Assembly: GCA_030727405.1 (NCBI GenBank)
Contig: JANRBR010000035.1
Span: forward strand, 1 to 64,000
Direction of reading: 5' to 3'
Source: Crocinitomicaceae bacterium
GTDB taxonomy: Bacteria; Bacteroidota; Bacteroidia; Flavobacteriales_D; Crocinitomicaceae
Length of the DNA: 64,000 bases
Shown one piece after another: positions 45,056 to 55,083 of this stretch. The notes under the pieces are model-generated. The model made no database searches. It was not told the DNA's origin and saw only the letters and a program-made list of their open reading frames with translations. The translations under genes and the position numbers were made by a program. Within the stretch, counting starts at the first letter, position 1, and every line of letters begins with the position of its first letter.

Positions 45056-45714
45056 TTCAATTTGACTCAAAAGAGGAACTAGAAAAAGTTTTAGCCAAAC
45101 GAATCGCTGAAATTTTAGCGAAAGAAATAGATTCAAAAGGATCTGCAAGCATGCTATTATCAGGTGGTAGCACGCCAAAAAAATTATACCAAGAATTAGG
45201 CTCAATTCAAATGGATTGGTCACGCGTTCACGTGGGCTTAGTGGACGAACGATTTGTTCCACAAGAAAGTCCTTTCTCAAACGAAACATTGATTCGTGAA
45301 AGCTTGATGCATTCATTTGCGAGCAAAGCGCAATTCCATCCAATGGTAATTGATTCATTGGATTATGAAGAAAATTTAAAGTTGGCGACAAGGGAAAATA
45401 GCATTTTTCAAACGCCGGATGTCATTGTTTTAGGAATGGGTGATGACGGACACACAGCCTCTCTTTTTCCAAATGATTTAAATTCAGAGAACGCGTCTCA
45501 TTCCTATGATTTATTAGCAAACACGAATGCTCCAAATCATCCAACCCAACGCATTACCTTTTGCGGCCCTATTTTATCATCAGGAAAACATAATTTCTTA
45601 ATGATTACTGGTGAAAACAAAAAAAAGGTATTGATTGAAAGCCAAGAAAAAAATTACCCAATTAACCAATTCATGTCGGTTTTAGAAGGGATTTATTACA
45701 CTGAAAACGTATAA
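45043..45714 (+). CDS. pgl: 6-phosphogluconolactonase
   Basis: This 223-residue enzyme hydrolyses the lactone made by Zwf. It shows the family motifs MLLSGGSTPKKLYQELG (about residues 33-49), VGLVDERFVPQESPFSNE (about 60-77) and the GMGDDGHTASLFP loop (about 127-139). I start it at ATG 45043, 13 bases inside the zwf end; a frame beginning 54 bases upstream adds a non-conserved basic stretch. edd follows after 4 bases. Confidence 0.95.
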   Translation: MERIIQFDSKEELEKVLAKRIAEILAKEIDSKGSASMLLSGGSTPKKLYQELGSIQMDWSRVHVGLVDERFVPQESPFSNETLIRESLMHSFASKAQFHPMVIDSLDYEENLKLATRENSIFQTPDVIVLGMGDDGHTASLFPNDLNSENASHSYDLLANTNAPNHPTQRITFCGPILSSGKHNFLMITGENKKKVLIESQEKNYPINQFMSVLEGIYYTENV

Positions 45715-45718
45715 ACGT

Positions 45719-47518
45719 ATGAATGCGAAAGTATTAGAAATCACGCAGCGAATCATTGAACGCAGCAAGGAAAGCCGAAGCACTTACCTTACTCAAATGA
45801 AGAGTGCTCATCAAGAAGGAGTCTCAAGGCAAGCAATGAGTTGTGGTAATTTGGCACATGCCTTCGCGGCTTGTGATACTCATGATAAATCGGAATTAGC
45901 ACAAAATCGCCTTCCAAATCTAGGCGTGATTACCGCATACAACGACATGCTTTCCGCTCACAAAGTATACGAAGACTACCCGAAAAACATCCGATTATAT
46001 GCAAACAAGCACCAAGGAATAGCACAAGTTGCCGGAGCTGTTCCTGCTATGTGTGATGGTGTAACTCAAGGTCAGCCCGGAATGGAACTTTCTTTGTACT
46101 CAAGAGATGTCATTGCAATGGCCACGGCAATCGGTTTGTCTCACAACATGTTTGACGCCACATTGTGCTTAGGAATTTGTGATAAAATCGTACCCGGTTT
46201 AATGATGGGTGCTCTACGCTTCGGGCATTTGCCAACCATATTTCTTCCTGGTGGACCTATGCCAAGTGGAATTAGCAATGAGGAAAAAGGACGCATCCGA
46301 CAATTATTTGCTGAAGGAAAAATTGGAAGGGAAGAATTATTGAAAGGCGAATCAGATTCTTATCATTCACCTGGAACCTGTACTTTTTACGGCACAGCAA
46401 ACAGCAATCAAATGCTCATGGAAATCATGGGCATGCAACTGCCAGGATCGAGTTTTGTTAATCCAGGAACGGAATTACGCGACTTATTAAACGAAGAAGC
46501 TGTTCGCATTGCCATTGAAAACAGCAAACTTGGTTTCGAGCGCTCCATCGCAAATATCGTCGACGAAAAAGTTATCGTCAACGGTATCATTGGCTTACTA
46601 GCTACGGGTGGTTCCACCAATCACACCATTCACTTAATCGCAATCGCGCGCGCTGCAGGAATCACCATCAATTGGGAAGACATGTCAGACTTATCCGATG
46701 TAGTTCCATTATTGACACGCATGTATCCGAATGGAGCGGCAGATGTTAACCATTTCCATGCTGCCGGAGGAATGGGATTTGTGATTCGAACCTTGCTTGA
46801 TCACGGCATTCTTCACGAAGATGTATATACCATTCTAGGAAAAGGATTGTCAAAATACAAACAAGAACCAAAAATTGATAATCATCAACTTATTTGGGTT
46901 GATGGCGCAACTGAAAGTTTAAATGAGTCTATCATTCGGTCTGTAAATCAGCCATTTTCAGCAGACGGAGGGATTAAAATCCTGAAAGGGAATTTGGGAA
47001 GATCCGTAATAAAAACAGCCGCTGTTTCAGACGATCAACGTATCATCGAAGCTCCTGCAATTGTCTTTCACGAGCAAAGCGACTTGATCAAAGCATTTAA
47101 AAATGGTGAATTAGAAAAAGACTTTATTGCTGTATTGCCATTCCAAGGACCAAAGCACAATGGGATGCCTGAATTGCACCAATTAACCCCTACCCTAACC
47201 ATTCTTCAGAAGAAAGGATTTAAAGTGGCCTTGGTTACGGACGGAAGAATGTCTGGTGCATCAGGAAAAGTTCCAGCTGCGATACATTTAACTCCAGAAG
47301 CAAAAGATGGTGGCATGATTGCTAAAATTCGCACTGGGGATGTCATTCGACTAGACTCTTATCGCGGAGAACTGACCGTTTTAAACGAAGCAGAAGTTAC
47401 TTCCAGAGAAGCAAGCTATATTTCCAACGAGGACACTTTCGCCTTTGGTCGTGAGTTGTTTTCCAATGTTCGGAAGTTGGTTACTAAAAGTGAAGAGGGA
47501 GCAAGTTTCTTGTTCTAA
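45719..47518 (+). CDS. edd: phosphogluconate dehydratase (Entner-Doudoroff)
   Basis: This 599-residue IlvD/Edd family enzyme converts 6-phosphogluconate to KDPG using an iron-sulfur cluster. Edd-type marks: GVITAYNDMLSAHKVYEDYP, AQVAGAVPAMCDGVTQGQPGMELSL (cluster Cys), CLGICDKIVPGLMMG, the TCTFYGTANSNQMLMEIMG segment, and C-terminal VTDGRMSGASGKVPAAIHLTPE. Length and the 6-phosphogluconate-type N-terminus favour Edd over IlvD, as does its place behind zwf-pgl. No eda (KDPG aldolase) follows; the next gene is convergent and overlaps by 4 bases. Confidence 0.95.
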   Translation: MNAKVLEITQRIIERSKESRSTYLTQMKSAHQEGVSRQAMSCGNLAHAFAACDTHDKSELAQNRLPNLGVITAYNDMLSAHKVYEDYPKNIRLYANKHQGIAQVAGAVPAMCDGVTQGQPGMELSLYSRDVIAMATAIGLSHNMFDATLCLGICDKIVPGLMMGALRFGHLPTIFLPGGPMPSGISNEEKGRIRQLFAEGKIGREELLKGESDSYHSPGTCTFYGTANSNQMLMEIMGMQLPGSSFVNPGTELRDLLNEEAVRIAIENSKLGFERSIANIVDEKVIVNGIIGLLATGGSTNHTIHLIAIARAAGITINWEDMSDLSDVVPLLTRMYPNGAADVNHFHAAGGMGFVIRTLLDHGILHEDVYTILGKGLSKYKQEPKIDNHQLIWVDGATESLNESIIRSVNQPFSADGGIKILKGNLGRSVIKTAAVSDDQRIIEAPAIVFHEQSDLIKAFKNGELEKDFIAVLPFQGPKHNGMPELHQLTPTLTILQKKGFKVALVTDGRMSGASGKVPAAIHLTPEAKDGGMIAKIRTGDVIRLDSYRGELTVLNEAEVTSREASYISNEDTFAFGRELFSNVRKLVTKSEEGASFLF

Positions 47519-48543
47519 ACCACTTCTTTTTCTTTCCAGTAAATGGAAGCCAAAATGGATAAAAACAAGGCGCCAATTACGATCGGTAGAGAAACCGAGG
47601 ATGGTATGTGAATGAATGGAGACAAGAGCATTTTCAATCCGATAAAGGATAAAATAAACGCTAAACCATATTTTAATTTAGAGAACATGTGAATGGAGTT
47701 CGCTAATAAGAAATACATCGACCTTAATCCTAAAATCGCGAATATATTGGACGTGTAAAGAATGATGGGGTCGTTTGGCGCGATGGCAAATATCGCAGGA
47801 ATGGAATCAATTGCAAATACTAAATCTGTTGATTCAATCACCACCAACACAAGGAATAACTTGGTCGCAAATCGTTTTTTATTCCAAGAGACAAAAAACT
47901 TATCCCCGTAATAATTTTTCGATACTGGAAAAACTTTCCTTGCCATTCGAGCACCAAAACTTGTACTGTAATCTTGCTTATCATCTTCGTCTTCATTCGC
48001 AAAAAGGGACTTAATTCCAGCATAAACTAAGAATAGACCAAAAATGGTTAAAATAGCATTTGGTCGGAAGAATTTTCCTGCATTTTCAGCGAGGTGTCTA
48101 TCCGCCTCTTGATCCAACGAGAAGTGCCAAGAACCAATGCTAAACTCCGGTAAATAGGTTAAATTGATGAGTCCGATACCGGAAAATATGAAAATCGCTC
48201 TGAAGATGATTGCCCCCAAGATTCCCCAAAACAAGACTTTATGTTGAAACTTGCCTTCTAGTCTGAAGAAACGGAAAACCAGGATAAACACAAACATGTT
48301 GTCAACAGACAGTGCTTCTTCAATCCAATAGGCCGATTGATAATCTGCAAACTTGGCAAAACCAGATTGCCAATAAACAACAAGGCTAAATAACATCGAA
48401 ACGGACACCCAGATAAAGGTCCATTTAAGCGCCTCTTTGTTCGTAATCTCATGACTGCGCTTATTTACAACGCCCAAGTCCAACAACAACATGAAGACAA
48501 TGATCACTGCAAAAAGAACGATTAAAATAGGATTGTCGGTCAT
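47515..48543 (-). CDS. TerC/Alx family membrane protein
   Basis: This 342-residue inner-membrane protein has nine or so membrane segments and the two TerC acidic motifs: AYWIEEALSVDNMFVFILVFRFF (about residues 73-95) and ESTDLVFAIDSIPAIFAI (about 237-254). Relatives (Alx, MeeF, TerC) move manganese out of the cell or assist metalation of exported enzymes. A manganese role is therefore plausible. It starts 145 bases from the next gene upstream. Confidence 0.93.
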   Translation of the reverse strand: MTDNPILIVLFAVIIVFMLLLDLGVVNKRSHEITNKEALKWTFIWVSVSMLFSLVVYWQSGFAKFADYQSAYWIEEALSVDNMFVFILVFRFFRLEGKFQHKVLFWGILGAIIFRAIFIFSGIGLINLTYLPEFSIGSWHFSLDQEADRHLAENAGKFFRPNAILTIFGLFLVYAGIKSLFANEDEDDKQDYSTSFGARMARKVFPVSKNYYGDKFFVSWNKKRFATKLFLVLVVIESTDLVFAIDSIPAIFAIAPNDPIILYTSNIFAILGLRSMYFLLANSIHMFSKLKYGLAFILSFIGLKMLLSPFIHIPSSVSLPIVIGALFLSILASIYWKEKEVV

Positions 48544-48638
48544 GAGATTGGTTTAATTCGATGTGGACAAAAGTAAGAAATTATCAGAAATGGAATCGAT
48601 TTACTTCTGCAGAATGATGGAATCAAAAGACACGATAC

Positions 48639-48671
48639 AAAAAAAAAGCCGCTTGATTAGGCGGCTTTTTT
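48639..48671 (-). terminator. intrinsic terminator after S8 protease gene
   Basis: GCCGC (48648-48652) pairs with GCGGC (48661-48665), flanked by nine A on the left and six T on the right, so it can act in both directions. On the minus strand it lies about 20 bases past the stop of the subtilisin-like gene and is followed by nine T. It separates that gene from terC. Confidence 0.85.
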
Positions 48672-48688
48672 ACTTCTCTCAAATGAGC

Positions 48689-50287
48689 TTATTTTTTCAG
48701 TAGGTATTCAACCGCCTCAGCAGCGTTAACGAAACCACCTGTTATGCACGTCTCATTCATTTTCGCTGATTTGTTTGCACTTGGAATAAGGATTTCCTTC
48801 GAATAAACCACAACGGTTTTCATCAATACGTCACGCACTTCAGAAGCGGACAATTCAGGGAAGTAACCACGAATGATTGCAGCAACACCAGCGGTTGCAG
48901 GACAAGCCATGGACGTACCTGAAGCATCCTCGTATTTCGCATCTGGAACGGTCGAATAAATATCTACACCTGGTGCAAAGAAATCAACAGATTTTGCTCC
49001 GTAATTCGAGAAATCCGCTAGTAATTTTTTTCCTTTTTTAGAAGAACTGCTTGCACCAACATCAATCCAATTCGACGCCCATTTTCCATCGTTTAAAATG
49101 CGCGTAGGATATGAATCTTCCACATCTTTGTTTTTCGCATCATTACCAGCAGCATGAACCAATAACACATCCTTGCTTTCTGCATAGCGAATGGCCGCAT
49201 CCACTAATTCTTTGTTTGGCGTGTAGTATTTCCCGAAGGACATATTGATGACTGTCGCACCGTTATCTACCGCATAATAAATCGCATTGGCAACATCTTT
49301 GTCGCGTTCGTCTCCGTTTGGAACTGCTCTTACGACCATAATGCGTGCACAATTTGCAATCCCATCAATTCCGATTCCGTTCCCTCGCGATGCTGCGATG
49401 ATTCCTGAAACGTGTGTTCCATGCATAGCATCTGGACCTTCATATCGGTTACACCCGTAATATTTTTCCGTTAAATCATTTGGATTATCTCCCACGATGA
49501 CTGCACGAATGCTATCTGCATTGACATTCGCCATTTTAATGCTTCCCTGTACAGATTCCATGGCATGTTGGATTTCTGATTCTAAAGTTGCTGGAGACAT
49601 CGTCAACAAAATCACTTTTAAGCGGTTTTGAATGCGTTTTTCTTGATCCGTTATTGGAGTGTAATCTTTATTCGTCTTTTTCGTAAAAACACCATTAGAG
49701 GCATTCTTAACATTATTGACGTAACCCATAAAAGCATTCATGGAAGCGAGTTGTTGTTGGGAATTTTTCAAATCATCCTCAAAACTTTTCTTCAACTTCA
49801 AGAAAGCTTCATAACGCTCTTTATCTGCTTCTGTTAACGTTGATCCGCTCTTTCCATTAAAATACATGGACTCACTGTGGTACATACGTGACAATTCAGA
49901 AGCTTCATTGTTAATGTCCTCTGTAGCTCCTCCTAAAAACGACCAGCCATGAACATCATCTACGTAACCATTTTTGTCATCATCGATTCCGTTTCCAGGG
50001 ATTTCATCTTCATTCACCCAAATCACATCTTTTAAATCTGGATGATCGGTTTCCACCCCACTGTCAATGACCGCTACAATGACTTGTTTTGGTTTTTTAC
50101 CTGCAGCGTTGAGCAACTCGTAAGCGCGCTCCGCTCCTACTCCATAAATTCCTCCGTCCGTTTTAGGATCATTTAAATACCAATTTAAAGGCGCATGGTT
50201 GGGAGCCTCTTCTTTTTTTTGTGCAAAACTTGTAAATACAAGTGTCGAACACACATATAAAATAATTCTCTTGTTCATATTCATCAT
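48689..50287 (-). CDS. secreted subtilisin-like (S8) serine protease
   Basis: This 532-residue protease has a signal peptide (cut near TSFAQ, about residue 22). The catalytic Asp is in VAVIDSGVETDHPD (about 75), the His in HGTHVSGIIAASRGNG (about 291) and the Ser in ASGTSMACPATAGVAAI (about 459). Between Asp and His lies an insertion of about 110 residues, mostly helical and charged. It ends without a T9SS domain, so it is probably periplasmic. The start is uncertain among ATG 50287, 50284 and 50278; a TATTTTCG box (50304-50297) precedes all three. A paralogue lies at 61128-62510. Confidence 0.92.
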   Translation of the reverse strand: MMNMNKRIILYVCSTLVFTSFAQKKEEAPNHAPLNWYLNDPKTDGGIYGVGAERAYELLNAAGKKPKQVIVAVIDSGVETDHPDLKDVIWVNEDEIPGNGIDDDKNGYVDDVHGWSFLGGATEDINNEASELSRMYHSESMYFNGKSGSTLTEADKERYEAFLKLKKSFEDDLKNSQQQLASMNAFMGYVNNVKNASNGVFTKKTNKDYTPITDQEKRIQNRLKVILLTMSPATLESEIQHAMESVQGSIKMANVNADSIRAVIVGDNPNDLTEKYYGCNRYEGPDAMHGTHVSGIIAASRGNGIGIDGIANCARIMVVRAVPNGDERDKDVANAIYYAVDNGATVINMSFGKYYTPNKELVDAAIRYAESKDVLLVHAAGNDAKNKDVEDSYPTRILNDGKWASNWIDVGASSSSKKGKKLLADFSNYGAKSVDFFAPGVDIYSTVPDAKYEDASGTSMACPATAGVAAIIRGYFPELSASEVRDVLMKTVVVYSKEILIPSANKSAKMNETCITGGFVNAAEAVEYLLKK

Positions 50288-50408
50288 TTTGGATTGCGAA
50301 AATACAGATTTATTTTGAAGGACGAACACAGGAATGTAAGGTTACTCATTGTTGAGAAGTTGTTCAGAATATGTACGTGTAAAGCCACCAAATTAAGGAT
50401 CATTCCAT

Positions 50409-50416
50409 TAATTTTG
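50409..50416 (+). promoter_or_regulatory. trxB -7 box TAATTTTG
   Basis: This perfect TAnnTTTG box ends 21 bases before the ATG at 50438, giving a predicted leader of about 18 nt. It shows that an in-frame start at 50294 is too early. Confidence 0.6.
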
Positions 50417-50437
50417 TTGAGCAAAAACAATGAAGAC

Positions 50438-51388
50438 ATGAGTACTATTGAACACCTAGAATGCTTAATTATTGGATCAGGTCCAGCAGGATATACAGCT
50501 GCTATTTATGCTGCACGTGCAGACATGAAACCTGTTATGTATCAAGGATTACAACCTGGAGGTCAATTGACCACCACCAATGAAGTTGAAAATTTCCCTG
50601 GTTATCCGCAAGGAATTACAGGTCCTGAAATGATGATGCAACTTGAAGAACAAGCAAAACGTTTCAATACCGATATCCGTTCTGGATTTATTACAAAGGT
50701 TGATTTCAGTGGTTCTGTACACAAATGTTGGACAGAGAACGGAACAGAAATACATGCTGAAACGGTCATTATTTCGACTGGAGCATCTGCAAAATACCTC
50801 GGATTAGAAAGTGAACAAAAATACTTAAAATTAGGTGGAGGTGTTTCGGCTTGCGCCGTTTGCGACGGATTCTTTTACCGCAACCAAGAAACCATCATTG
50901 TCGGTGCAGGAGATTCAGCATGTGAAGAAGCGCATTACCTTTCAAAACTTTGCACGAAAGTAACGATGTTGGTTCGTAAGGATCAGTTTAGAGCGTCAAA
51001 AATCATGGCCGAGCGCGTGAAGAAAACACCAAACATCGAAATATTATTCAATACAGAAACCCTTGAAGTATTAGGTGACGGTCAATTAGTAACGGGTGCC
51101 CGTGTTCAAAACATGCTCACCAAAGAAGAAAAAATAATCCCAGCTACTGGATTCTTTGTAGCGATTGGACACCAACCAAACACCGAAATTTTCAAAGAAT
51201 ACATCGATTTAGATGAAACGGGATACATCAAATATGCGCAACCTGGAAGTTCCAAGACAAATGTACCTGGCGTTTTTGTAGCTGGAGATGCTGCGGACAA
51301 AACCTATCGTCAAGCCATTACAGCAGCAGGAACTGGTTGTATGGCCGCACTCGATGCAGAACGCTATTTATCTGCTAAACACGGTTAA
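50438..51388 (+). CDS. trxB: thioredoxin-disulfide reductase
   Basis: This 316-residue flavoenzyme reduces thioredoxin with NADPH. It has the FAD site LIIGSGPAGYTAAIYAARAD (about residues 10-29), the redox pair CAVCDGFFYRN (CAVC, about 141-151), the NADPH site TIIVGAGDSACEEAHYL (about 156-172) and the C-terminal FAD motif GVFVAGDAADKTYRQAITAAGTGCMAA. Length matches the bacterial enzyme. I place the start at 50438; the 48 residues upstream in the same frame are not conserved and overlap the promoter. Confidence 0.97.
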   Translation: MSTIEHLECLIIGSGPAGYTAAIYAARADMKPVMYQGLQPGGQLTTTNEVENFPGYPQGITGPEMMMQLEEQAKRFNTDIRSGFITKVDFSGSVHKCWTENGTEIHAETVIISTGASAKYLGLESEQKYLKLGGGVSACAVCDGFFYRNQETIIVGAGDSACEEAHYLSKLCTKVTMLVRKDQFRASKIMAERVKKTPNIEILFNTETLEVLGDGQLVTGARVQNMLTKEEKIIPATGFFVAIGHQPNTEIFKEYIDLDETGYIKYAQPGSSKTNVPGVFVAGDAADKTYRQAITAAGTGCMAALDAERYLSAKHG

Positions 51389-51404
51389 TTCCTTCAAATA
51401 AGAA

Positions 51405-51437
51405 ATAAAAAAACCGAGTTAAACTCGGTTTTTTTTT
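51405..51437. terminator. bidirectional terminator between trxB and GNAT gene
   Basis: AACCGAGT (51412-51419) and ACTCGGTT (51423-51430) form an 8-bp stem with a 3-base loop, flanked by an A run on the left and nine T on the right (to 51437). It can stop transcription from both convergent genes. The T run touches the GNAT stop codon. Confidence 0.9.
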
Positions 51438-51873
51438 ACTTTATCGCTTCGTTATCCAAAATCTTCACAAAATGAAATCCTTTGGGTACATATCCTTCGT
51501 TATAGAAAAACTTATGTGCCTTGAAATTACTCGTGTACGAATCCAAGGAGAGCATCTTGCAATCATTTTCAATCGCCTTTCTTTCCAAAAAGTCAAATAG
51601 CATTTTACCTATACCCTGACTACGGTATTCCGAAAGAACAACGATGTTGTCCAGCTCTAAATATTTTCCGATCCACAACTTGTTTCCGATCCAAAATCCA
51701 GAAATGGCAACACAAACCTCTCCGTCAAAAACAGCGATTTGTCCATAGCGATGTGGAAGCATCTCATCTAATTCACGAGCATACTCCTCCTCTGTCAAAT
51801 TTGGATAGAGTTCATTCAACACCGAAAGGTGCTTCAACATTTCCGCTTTATCGACTAACTCTCTTACTAACAT
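51436..51873 (-). CDS. GNAT family N-acetyltransferase
   Basis: This 145-residue acetyltransferase has the acetyl-CoA site VVLSEYRSQGIGKMLFDFLERKA (motif A, R/Q-x-x-G-x-G; about residues 79-101) and the LDSYTSNFKAHKFFYNEGY motif B region. The acceptor is unknown. It follows the S9 peptidase with a 4-base gap on the minus strand. Confidence 0.92.
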   Translation of the reverse strand: MLVRELVDKAEMLKHLSVLNELYPNLTEEEYARELDEMLPHRYGQIAVFDGEVCVAISGFWIGNKLWIGKYLELDNIVVLSEYRSQGIGKMLFDFLERKAIENDCKMLSLDSYTSNFKAHKFFYNEGYVPKGFHFVKILDNEAIK

Positions 51874-51877
51874 AAGG

Positions 51878-54229
51878 TTACTTTAAATTTGTTTCCATTA
51901 ATTCTAAAATGCGTCGGTATTCATCGTACCAAGAATAAGACTCTTTAAATCCATGGGATTCGACTGGATAAACAGCTAATTCCCAATCTTCTTTACCTAA
52001 TTCAATGAAGCGCTGACTCAAGCGGACAACATCCTGAAATTGAACATTGTCATCGACCATACCATGTAACATCAGCAAAGGATCTTGCAAGTTTTCCGCG
52101 AAATAAATGGGTGAACTTTTACGGTATGCTTCGGGATCTGTTTCTGGACTATTGAGAATGTTACTCGTGTATTCATGGTTGTAATGAGCCCAATCCGTTA
52201 CCGATCTCAACGCGGCTCCACAAGCAAATTCATTTGGTTTCGTGAGAAGCGCCATCAAGGTGATGAATCCACCATAAGATCCACCGTACATTCCGATGCG
52301 AGTTGAATCGATTCCGTAATTTTTAACAACGAAAGATTTTGCATCGATAAAATCTTCCAAGTCCCTTCCTCCCATATACCTGTAAATAGCCGTTCGGTAA
52401 TCTCTACCGTATCCTTCACTCGCACGATAATCCAAGTCAATAATGGTATATCCTTTTTCCCTCAACAAGTGATGAAACATGTATTCTCGGTAATAATTGC
52501 TCCAATAATGATGTGCATTTTGCAAATATCCAGCACCATGTACGAAAAAGATGGACGCACCATTTTTAACTTCTTTCGTTGGCTCATACAAACGGGCATA
52601 AATATCCAATCCATCAGATGCCTTGATGGAAATCACTTCTGGATCCACCCATGCATAATCATCAAACCTTTTGGTGGTCGAATGAGTTATTTGAGTGAGT
52701 TCCGTTTTTGAAGGATTGTTCAAGCCCACATATAATTCCCAAGGTTGATTCGAAGAAGATTTCCTCACAAGGATGTTTTTTTCGTATGGAGACAAAAGAA
52801 CTTCATTGTAACCTTTTCCAAGTTGCTGATAGGGAACAAACTTAAGCGCAGCGAGGTCGAATCTACCAAAGGAGTGATTTCCATTGAATCCAGTTTGACA
52901 TTGATTGTATTCCAAATAAAGGCATTTTTTATCCTTGGACAAATGGACACTATACACTTCCGTTTTAGGAGCGGGCCATAGACAAGACTTTAACATTTTC
53001 GAAATTTCAAATTGATAAATCGTGGAATATCCCGATTCTTCCGATTGAAAATAAAACGATTCTCCATCGACAATCCATTCCATGTTTCCATCTTCTTCAT
53101 TCCATGAAGAGATTCCAGGTCCGCCAATCCAAGCATCGTCGTGTTGATGTTCCAATTCCTTCACACTTCCATTCTCTAAATTGATGAGCGTTATCCATCG
53201 GTCTTTGTTGTCTGCACTGCGTACATCACATAATGCAAGATGGTTTGACTGGGAGAATTTAACCGCATGTAAAAATAAAGATCTGTCCTTTTTAAAGTTT
53301 GGGACACTATCTTTTTCCCTGAGATATGCCGGTTTTAAACGAATGTCCGACAAAGCCGAAAAGTCTAATTGAATCAAGGTATCCTTTTCCATTTGATACA
53401 ATAGCATGCGCTGATTTGGTTCATTTGAACTGACTTTATCACGTGCCATTTGATGCTTTGTAAAACCGTCATTGGTAATGAATTGCTCAACATTGGTTGG
53501 TTTTCCATCGGCACTTTCCGTTAAACGAAGAATTGCATATTGAACGGTTGGATCTACTTGGATTTCACTCCATTCATTCGCGCCAATGTATTGCTCCTTT
53601 GGAAATTTAAACTTTGTTTTCAAGGCCTGTTTTTTGGCAAATTCAGAACGTTCATTTCGATCTTGAACATATTGAAAAAGTTCAAGCTGTTGTTTTTGTA
53701 AAAAGTTACTATCGATGGTGCTTGACTTTTGTTCACCTGTCTTAAAATTGGTGAGTTGATGAATGCTCCCTGAGGAGATATCCAAAGAAAAAGCTTGATC
53801 AAATTGATTATACACAACTACATTTGGATTCATCGTTCGCTGCAAGTGATACACATCTGAGCTTGTCTGCAGGTGAATGATTCGATCCCCGGTCTGTTTA
53901 TCTACGCTCCATAGAACTCCATCGTTACACATAAATTGACGTTGAAAATCACGTTGGGTTGGATCATAGAATACCACTGACTGGGATTTCTCATCGGATA
54001 ATTTATGGTGCTTTTTTTCTTTCAACTGATACTCATAAAGCGAACTAGATAAGTTGTTTTCTGGATTCCAATAAAAATAAATGGATTTTCCATCCAAAGA
54101 CCAATAATAAGAATCTGGAGAATTCCCTATAAAGTCGTTTCCTGTCATGATTTGTTTAAGGTCCAACTGCGCCTTGGTCTCAAACACACCTACATAAATG
54201 CAAATAAATCCAATGAGTATTTTTTTCAT
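51878..54229 (-). CDS. exported S9 family prolyl oligopeptidase / DPP IV-like peptidase
   Basis: This 783-residue peptidase has a signal peptide (to about residue 20), an N-terminal beta-propeller (about 25-510) and a C-terminal alpha/beta hydrolase. The catalytic Ser is in GMYGGSYGGFITL (about 631), Asp in MLHGMVDDNVQFQD (about 718) and His in VESHGFK (about 754). FVHGAGYLQNAHHYW near 562 forms the oxyanion region. It is probably periplasmic and trims short peptides. The final stretch (SYSWYDEYRRILELMETNL) is a normal S9 end. Confidence 0.93.
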   Translation of the reverse strand: MKKILIGFICIYVGVFETKAQLDLKQIMTGNDFIGNSPDSYYWSLDGKSIYFYWNPENNLSSSLYEYQLKEKKHHKLSDEKSQSVVFYDPTQRDFQRQFMCNDGVLWSVDKQTGDRIIHLQTSSDVYHLQRTMNPNVVVYNQFDQAFSLDISSGSIHQLTNFKTGEQKSSTIDSNFLQKQQLELFQYVQDRNERSEFAKKQALKTKFKFPKEQYIGANEWSEIQVDPTVQYAILRLTESADGKPTNVEQFITNDGFTKHQMARDKVSSNEPNQRMLLYQMEKDTLIQLDFSALSDIRLKPAYLREKDSVPNFKKDRSLFLHAVKFSQSNHLALCDVRSADNKDRWITLINLENGSVKELEHQHDDAWIGGPGISSWNEEDGNMEWIVDGESFYFQSEESGYSTIYQFEISKMLKSCLWPAPKTEVYSVHLSKDKKCLYLEYNQCQTGFNGNHSFGRFDLAALKFVPYQQLGKGYNEVLLSPYEKNILVRKSSSNQPWELYVGLNNPSKTELTQITHSTTKRFDDYAWVDPEVISIKASDGLDIYARLYEPTKEVKNGASIFFVHGAGYLQNAHHYWSNYYREYMFHHLLREKGYTIIDLDYRASEGYGRDYRTAIYRYMGGRDLEDFIDAKSFVVKNYGIDSTRIGMYGGSYGGFITLMALLTKPNEFACGAALRSVTDWAHYNHEYTSNILNSPETDPEAYRKSSPIYFAENLQDPLLMLHGMVDDNVQFQDVVRLSQRFIELGKEDWELAVYPVESHGFKESYSWYDEYRRILELMETNLK

Positions 54230-54330
54230 GGTTTAAAATTACAATTCTCTCCTCAAAATGTGCATTTTTAAGTAAAAAACAAGGATGTCAAGGTGGAAAA
54301 ATGTAACTTCGTTATTCAAATAAAGGCGAA

Positions 54331-55083
54331 TTGAAAAGACTGTTATATTTCTTATTGAGTGAACGACAATACCTCATGACATTGCATCGAAGTTTTTACT
54401 TCATGTACCGCCTTGGCTTATTGAAAAACAAACCCTCCTTCAAATTCCATTATTTCATTCAAAAAATCATCAAAGATGATTTTGTCGTGATTGATATTGG
54501 TGCAAATCTTGGGTATTTCGCCAAAACCTTTTCGCGTTTGGTTCCAAACGGAAAGTTAATTGCAATCGAACCGCTCCCTCAATTCCATGCGATTTTAGAT
54601 TACTTTATTGGAAAAAAAGAAAACGTCGAATTGCACAATGTGGCTTTGGGAAAAACCTCTGGTTCCATTACCATGGTTCTTCCAAAAACAAATGGAATGA
54701 TGCGCACAGGCTTGCCTCACATCATGAGAAATGAAAAAGAAGGTCAACATCAAACGACGCAAAACGTTCAAATGGTGAATACCTCTGCCTTCTTCAGTAC
54801 CTTTGAGCGAATAGACTACATAAAATGTGACATTGAAGGACATGAATGGGAAGTATTCAGTCAATTAGGTGAGGTTTTGAATCAAAAAAGACCAATCGTG
54901 CAAATTGAAATCGATTCAAGTAACACAGAAACCTTGTTATCATTTTTCAAGGACCTTAAGTATGTTCAACATGGTATTTCACATGGAAAGTGCATCATGG
55001 AAGATGGTCTACAAGCCGAACAAGGAGATTATTTATTCATCCCATCCGAAAAAACTTTCTTGGTGAACGAATGGAACGCTTAA
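54331..55083 (+). CDS. FkbM family SAM-dependent methyltransferase
   Basis: This 250-residue methyltransferase has the SAM-binding motif I FVVIDIGANLGYFAKTFSRLV (about residues 51-71), IAIEPLPQFHAILD (motif post-I), ELHNVALGKTSGSI, and YIKCDIEGHEWEVFSQLG of the FkbM group. Such enzymes O-methylate sugars or secondary metabolites. It begins with TTG; a near-consensus box TAACTTCG lies at 54304-54311. It overlaps the next gene by 13 bases. Confidence 0.88.
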   Translation: MKRLLYFLLSERQYLMTLHRSFYFMYRLGLLKNKPSFKFHYFIQKIIKDDFVVIDIGANLGYFAKTFSRLVPNGKLIAIEPLPQFHAILDYFIGKKENVELHNVALGKTSGSITMVLPKTNGMMRTGLPHIMRNEKEGQHQTTQNVQMVNTSAFFSTFERIDYIKCDIEGHEWEVFSQLGEVLNQKRPIVQIEIDSSNTETLLSFFKDLKYVQHGISHGKCIMEDGLQAEQGDYLFIPSEKTFLVNEWNA

